From NCBI GenBank assembly GCA_964641125.1, contig CAZXMO010000108.1, forward strand, positions 1-7,511: a DNA stretch of 7,511 bases. The letters run 5' to 3'. Below are positions 4,902 to 7,511 of this stretch, one piece after another. Positions within the stretch are counted from its first letter, which is position 1, and each line of letters starts with the position of its first letter. The notes below the pieces were generated by a model. It made no database searches. It saw nothing but the letters and a program-made list of their open reading frames with translations, and was not told the DNA's origin. Origin of the DNA: JBKHAJ01 sp964641125. Its GTDB lineage: Bacteria; Spirochaetota; Spirochaetia; SPDA01; CAZSGZ01. The translations under genes and the position numbers were made by a program.

Positions 4902-7074
4902 ATGCTTACCGATGCTCCGAAGGTTCGCCCGCGCAATTTTATACTTTGTTGCTCTCGCCGTTCTTCTTACCGCCGTCTCCCCTCGGGGCGGCGCGCAGGA
5001 AATCGACCAGAAACGGGTCCTCATCCTCAACTCGTACCACAACGGATTCGAGTGGTCCGACAGGATCATGGAGGGGCTCAAGGAGACCCTGGGGAAGAAT
5101 TATCTCTGCTACATCGAGTATATGGATACCAAACGGTTTCCCTACGAGACGCAGGTCGGACGTGTTCGGGGTTATCTCCAAGGGAAGTACCCCTCAGGTT
5201 TTTTCGATATCATCGTTACCACCGATGACAATGCCCTCAAATTTCTTCTCGAGTATCGCGATGAGTTGTGGCCCGGTGTGCAGGCGGTCTTCTGCGGGGT
5301 GAACGATTTCCATCCGGCACTGTCCCGGAACAGGAACTGGCTTACCGGGCTCTTGGAAAAGAACGATCATGTGAAAACGATCCGCTCGGCATTGATGCTT
5401 TTCCCCTCGACCGAGCGGATCCTGGTGGTGACCGATAATACCACCAGCGGAAAGGCCCAGCTCGAGACGATGCGGGTATTGGCCGATTCGGAATTTGCCG
5501 ATCTGGAGTTCGAATATTTAAACGAAGACGGCAATGTCACCCTCGACCGGGTCCGTCGGGCCCTAGCCGAAGCGCCTTCCGGCACGGTGGTCTATTTTTC
5601 GGATCTCAATCTTGACGGGAACCTCGAGTACCTGGATTACCGGAATTATCTCGACGATCTGACCCGGGAATACCCGGTTCCCGTCTTCGTCCACAGCGAT
5701 TTTCTCTTCGGACACGGAACGGTGGGAGGCATGATCAACTCGGGGTATCATCAGGGGACCTATGCCGGACGGACGGCGGAGCGGATCCTCCGGGGGGAGA
5801 GGACCGAGGATATACCGGTTCTCAAGAGAAGCCCCAATCGATACATGTTCGACGCCCGGGCCCTTGAGAGGTTTTCCATATCCGAAAGGAGGCTTCCCGA
5901 GGATGCGGCTGTACTGTACGAGGAGGGGACCCCGCTTAAGGAGATGCTCGGCTGGCTCATCCCGAGCATACTAGGTATTCTTTTTTTCGCGGTTCTTTCG
6001 CTCGGCCTGGCCGTCAATGTCGGCCGGCGGAAACGGGCGGAACGGCTCCTTGCCCGGGAGCGGGACCTCTTTCATACCCTTTTGGACAATATCCCCGATT
6101 TCATCTTCTTCAAGGACAGGGAAAGCCGCTTAACCCGGGTCAACACCGCCCTGGCGAGGTACTTGGGGCTCGAAACGCCGGAGGACGCGGCGGGACGCAC
6201 CGACGCCGACTATTATCCCGAGGACATTGCCGCCGAGACCCGGCGTGACGAGTTAGAGATCATGGAAACCGGCCGACCTCTTGTCAACAAAGAGGAGAAG
6301 CTCGAACTAGGGGATGGAAATATCCGCTGGCAGACCACCACGAAGCTCCCCCTCTACGACGAAAAGGGGAATGTAACCGGGACCTTCGGGATTGCCCGGG
6401 ACCTAACTGAGCTCAAGCGGTACGTGGACGAGCTCAAGCGGTCTTTGAACGAGAAGGAGATCCTTCTGAAGGAGGTCCATCACCGGGTAAAGAACAATCT
6501 GGCCATGATCTCGAGTCTCATCAATCTCCACCCGAAGGACGGGCTGCCTCCGGATGCCGTTAATCTCCTCGATGACCTCAAGGGGCGTCTCTATTCGATA
6601 GCCCTGGTACATGACCGGATCTACACCAGCGAAGACTTCACGTCCGTAGATCTGACCGAGTACATCACGAAACTGGCGGGAACGGTAATCGGCGCGAGCG
6701 GCGGGGAGAGTCCGGATATTGACGTGGAAATGGATGTCCGGGACATCAAGGTAAGCTTGGACAAGGCGGTCCCCCTCGCCCTGATCCTCAACGAGCTCAT
6801 TACCAACTCCTTCAAGCACGGCTTGAGCGCTGCCGAGATTCATCAGAGGGGCCGCGGGAAAAAATTGATTGTAACCGGCCGTGTAAGCGACCGGCAAGCG
6901 GTTATAACGGTCCAGGACAACGGACCGGGATTTCCCGAAGGATTCGATCCGAATACCACCCCGTCGCTGGGCTTTCAGATAGCGTCGGCCTTGACCTTAC
7001 AAATAGAAGGAACCCTGAGCTGCCGCAGCGACGGCGGCGCCCGGTGCGAGCTTACTTTTCCCTTGTCCGAGTAA
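4888..7074 (+). CDS. Membrane sensor histidine kinase: ABC-substrate-binding-like sensor, PAS, HisKA_2, HATPase
   Basis: This 728-residue protein would sense a ligand outside the inner membrane and phosphorylate a response regulator not found in the window. Residues 11-30 are a hydrophobic signal or anchor segment. Residues 42-325 resemble the ABC_sub_bind family of periplasmic binding proteins (RVLILNSYHNGFEWSDRI, FDIIVTTDDNALKFL, FVHSDFLFGHG). Residues 354-378 form a membrane helix. A PAS domain spans about 391-508 and a signalling helix about 506-527. The HisKA_2 box KEVHHRVKNNL (528-538) carries His531/His532, with His532 aligning to the phosphoacceptor. The HATPase has its N box at LNELITNSFKHG (634-645), DNGPGFP at 677-683 and SLGFQIASAL at 693-702. 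All catalytic motifs look intact. The start is doubtful: AGAGG (4881-4885) lies only two bases before ATG 4888. The in-frame ATG at 4912 gives a classic signal peptide (MLRRFAR then hydrophobic) and fits the candidate promoter better. Confidence 0.9.
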   Translation: MGIILCLPMLRRFARAILYFVALAVLLTAVSPRGGAQEIDQKRVLILNSYHNGFEWSDRIMEGLKETLGKNYLCYIEYMDTKRFPYETQVGRVRGYLQGKYPSGFFDIIVTTDDNALKFLLEYRDELWPGVQAVFCGVNDFHPALSRNRNWLTGLLEKNDHVKTIRSALMLFPSTERILVVTDNTTSGKAQLETMRVLADSEFADLEFEYLNEDGNVTLDRVRRALAEAPSGTVVYFSDLNLDGNLEYLDYRNYLDDLTREYPVPVFVHSDFLFGHGTVGGMINSGYHQGTYAGRTAERILRGERTEDIPVLKRSPNRYMFDARALERFSISERRLPEDAAVLYEEGTPLKEMLGWLIPSILGILFFAVLSLGLAVNVGRRKRAERLLARERDLFHTLLDNIPDFIFFKDRESRLTRVNTALARYLGLETPEDAAGRTDADYYPEDIAAETRRDELEIMETGRPLVNKEEKLELGDGNIRWQTTTKLPLYDEKGNVTGTFGIARDLTELKRYVDELKRSLNEKEILLKEVHHRVKNNLAMISSLINLHPKDGLPPDAVNLLDDLKGRLYSIALVHDRIYTSEDFTSVDLTEYITKLAGTVIGASGGESPDIDVEMDVRDIKVSLDKAVPLALILNELITNSFKHGLSAAEIHQRGRGKKLIVTGRVSDRQAVITVQDNGPGFPEGFDPNTTPSLGFQIASALTLQIEGTLSCRSDGGARCELTFPLSE

Positions 7075-7087
7075 ACTGCCCGTTCCG

Positions 7088-7112
7088 GCCGCCGGCAGGG
7101 ACCCCCGGCGGC
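7088..7112. terminator. GC-rich hairpin between convergent genes, possible bidirectional terminator
   Basis: GCCGCCGG (7088-7095) pairs perfectly with CCGGCGGC (7105-7112) around a nine-base loop. The hairpin lies in the 50 bases between the stops of the sensor kinase and the decarboxylase, where a shared terminator is expected. Neither strand has a T-tract after the stem, so it is not a canonical intrinsic terminator. It might act with Rho or simply protect the 3' ends. Confidence 0.45.
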
Positions 7113-7124
7113 GTAGAGAAGTCC

Positions 7125-7511
7125 CTACAGCTCTTCCGCGGTCCTCACGATCAGGTCCCAGGCGTCGTCAACGTGGCGCTGCTCGGTGTTGGTCTGTCCG
7201 ATCATGAACCGGATGGTATACCTTCCGTCGAGCTTGGTGTGGGTCAGATAGGCCCTGCCCGACATGTTGATCCGGTCTAAGAGCTCCGCGTTGATCTGAT
7301 TGATCCCGTTCTCGTCGGTCGTCGTTTCGGGGAGGTAGCGGAAGCATACTGTGTTCAGGGGCACCGGGGCTAAGAGCTCGAACCGGGGGTGGTTCCTGAT
7401 GTTTTCTTCCACCCGCCGGGCCAGGGCTATGTGGGTGCGGATTCGGTTCCGGATATCCTCCACCCCGAAGGTCCGGATGACGAACCAGAGCTTGAGCGCC
7501 CGGAAACGCCT
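7125..7511 (-). CDS. Group II PLP-dependent amino acid decarboxylase, C-terminal part (aromatic amino acid decarboxylase-like)
   Basis: The last 128 codons of this gene are visible; its 5' end, with the PLP-binding lysine, lies beyond the right edge. The frame is open to the edge, so the GTG at 7463-7461 is an internal codon, not a start. The segment RRFRALKLWFVIRTFGV (first 17 visible residues) is the hallmark of the aromatic L-amino acid, tyrosine and tryptophan decarboxylase family. HPRFELLAPVPLNTVCFRY and RYTIRFMIG further on match the small C-terminal domain. These enzymes release CO2 from aromatic amino acids to give amines such as tyramine, tryptamine or phenethylamine. Substrate choice cannot be read from this part. 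It is convergent with the sensor kinase gene across a hairpin, so it is separately transcribed. A link between the two is not implied. Confidence 0.9.
   Translation of the reverse strand, partial: RRFRALKLWFVIRTFGVEDIRNRIRTHIALARRVEENIRNHPRFELLAPVPLNTVCFRYLPETTTDENGINQINAELLDRINMSGRAYLTHTKLDGRYTIRFMIGQTNTEQRHVDDAWDLIVRTAEEL

Noticed and set aside
6403..6897. Minus-strand frame of 164 codons in the kinase domain
   Set aside because: Antisense to the HisKA_2 and HATPase motifs, which are all intact on the plus strand.
1..7511. CRISPR array, tRNA or rRNA gene, insertion sequence, toxin-antitoxin pair or phage module
   Set aside because: No regularly spaced repeats, cloverleaf-like sequence, transposase motif, terminal inverted repeats or small paired ORFs were seen. 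The genes are ordinary metabolic, regulatory and unknown genes.

Overview
The window holds seven protein-coding genes, five whole at both visible ends or nearly so, and one 100-base run of N (3760-3859) that marks an assembly gap. The DNA is GC-rich by eye, and the short AT-rich stretches lie almost only between genes. The gene set suggests a Gram-negative-type, probably free-living anaerobe or facultative anaerobe. A spirochaete or a deltaproteobacterium-like lineage would fit the sensor-kinase architecture and the kinase/aldolase pair, but nothing here fixes the taxon.

Left part (1-1841, + strand): a two-gene operon for 2-keto-3-deoxygluconate (KDG) kinase and KDPG aldolase, 22 bases apart, each with a good Shine-Dalgarno. 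Together they turn KDG into pyruvate and glyceraldehyde 3-phosphate, the lower half of hexuronate (pectin, alginate or glucuronate) breakdown. The leader carries a -10 box and an 11-base near-perfect direct repeat that could be an operator.

Middle (1868-4845): a PHP-domain metallohydrolase on the minus strand is convergent with the aldolase gene. It is divergent from a large, highly charged orphan protein on the plus strand. The 93-base divergent region has facing promoter-like elements and three copies of an AGGGTTAA-type repeat. In both directions the -10-like hexamer ends exactly six bases before the ATG and no usable Shine-Dalgarno is present, so both mRNAs may be leaderless. The orphan gene runs into the gap. 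Just right of the gap begins a DUF523 protein with the three-cysteine pattern of the thiouracil desulfidase (TudS) family, followed by a DUF1722-like C-terminal region.

Right part (4846-7511): an AT-rich promoter region leads into a membrane-bound hybrid sensor kinase (signal/anchor segment, periplasmic ABC-substrate-binding-like sensor, membrane helix, PAS, HisKA_2, HATPase). It ends at a GC hairpin between convergent genes. The last gene, on the minus strand and cut by the window edge, is the C-terminus of a group II PLP-dependent amino acid decarboxylase (aromatic L-amino acid decarboxylase-like). No cognate response regulator, uronate transporter or dehydratase lies in the window. There are no RNA genes, insertion sequences or CRISPR arrays that I can see.
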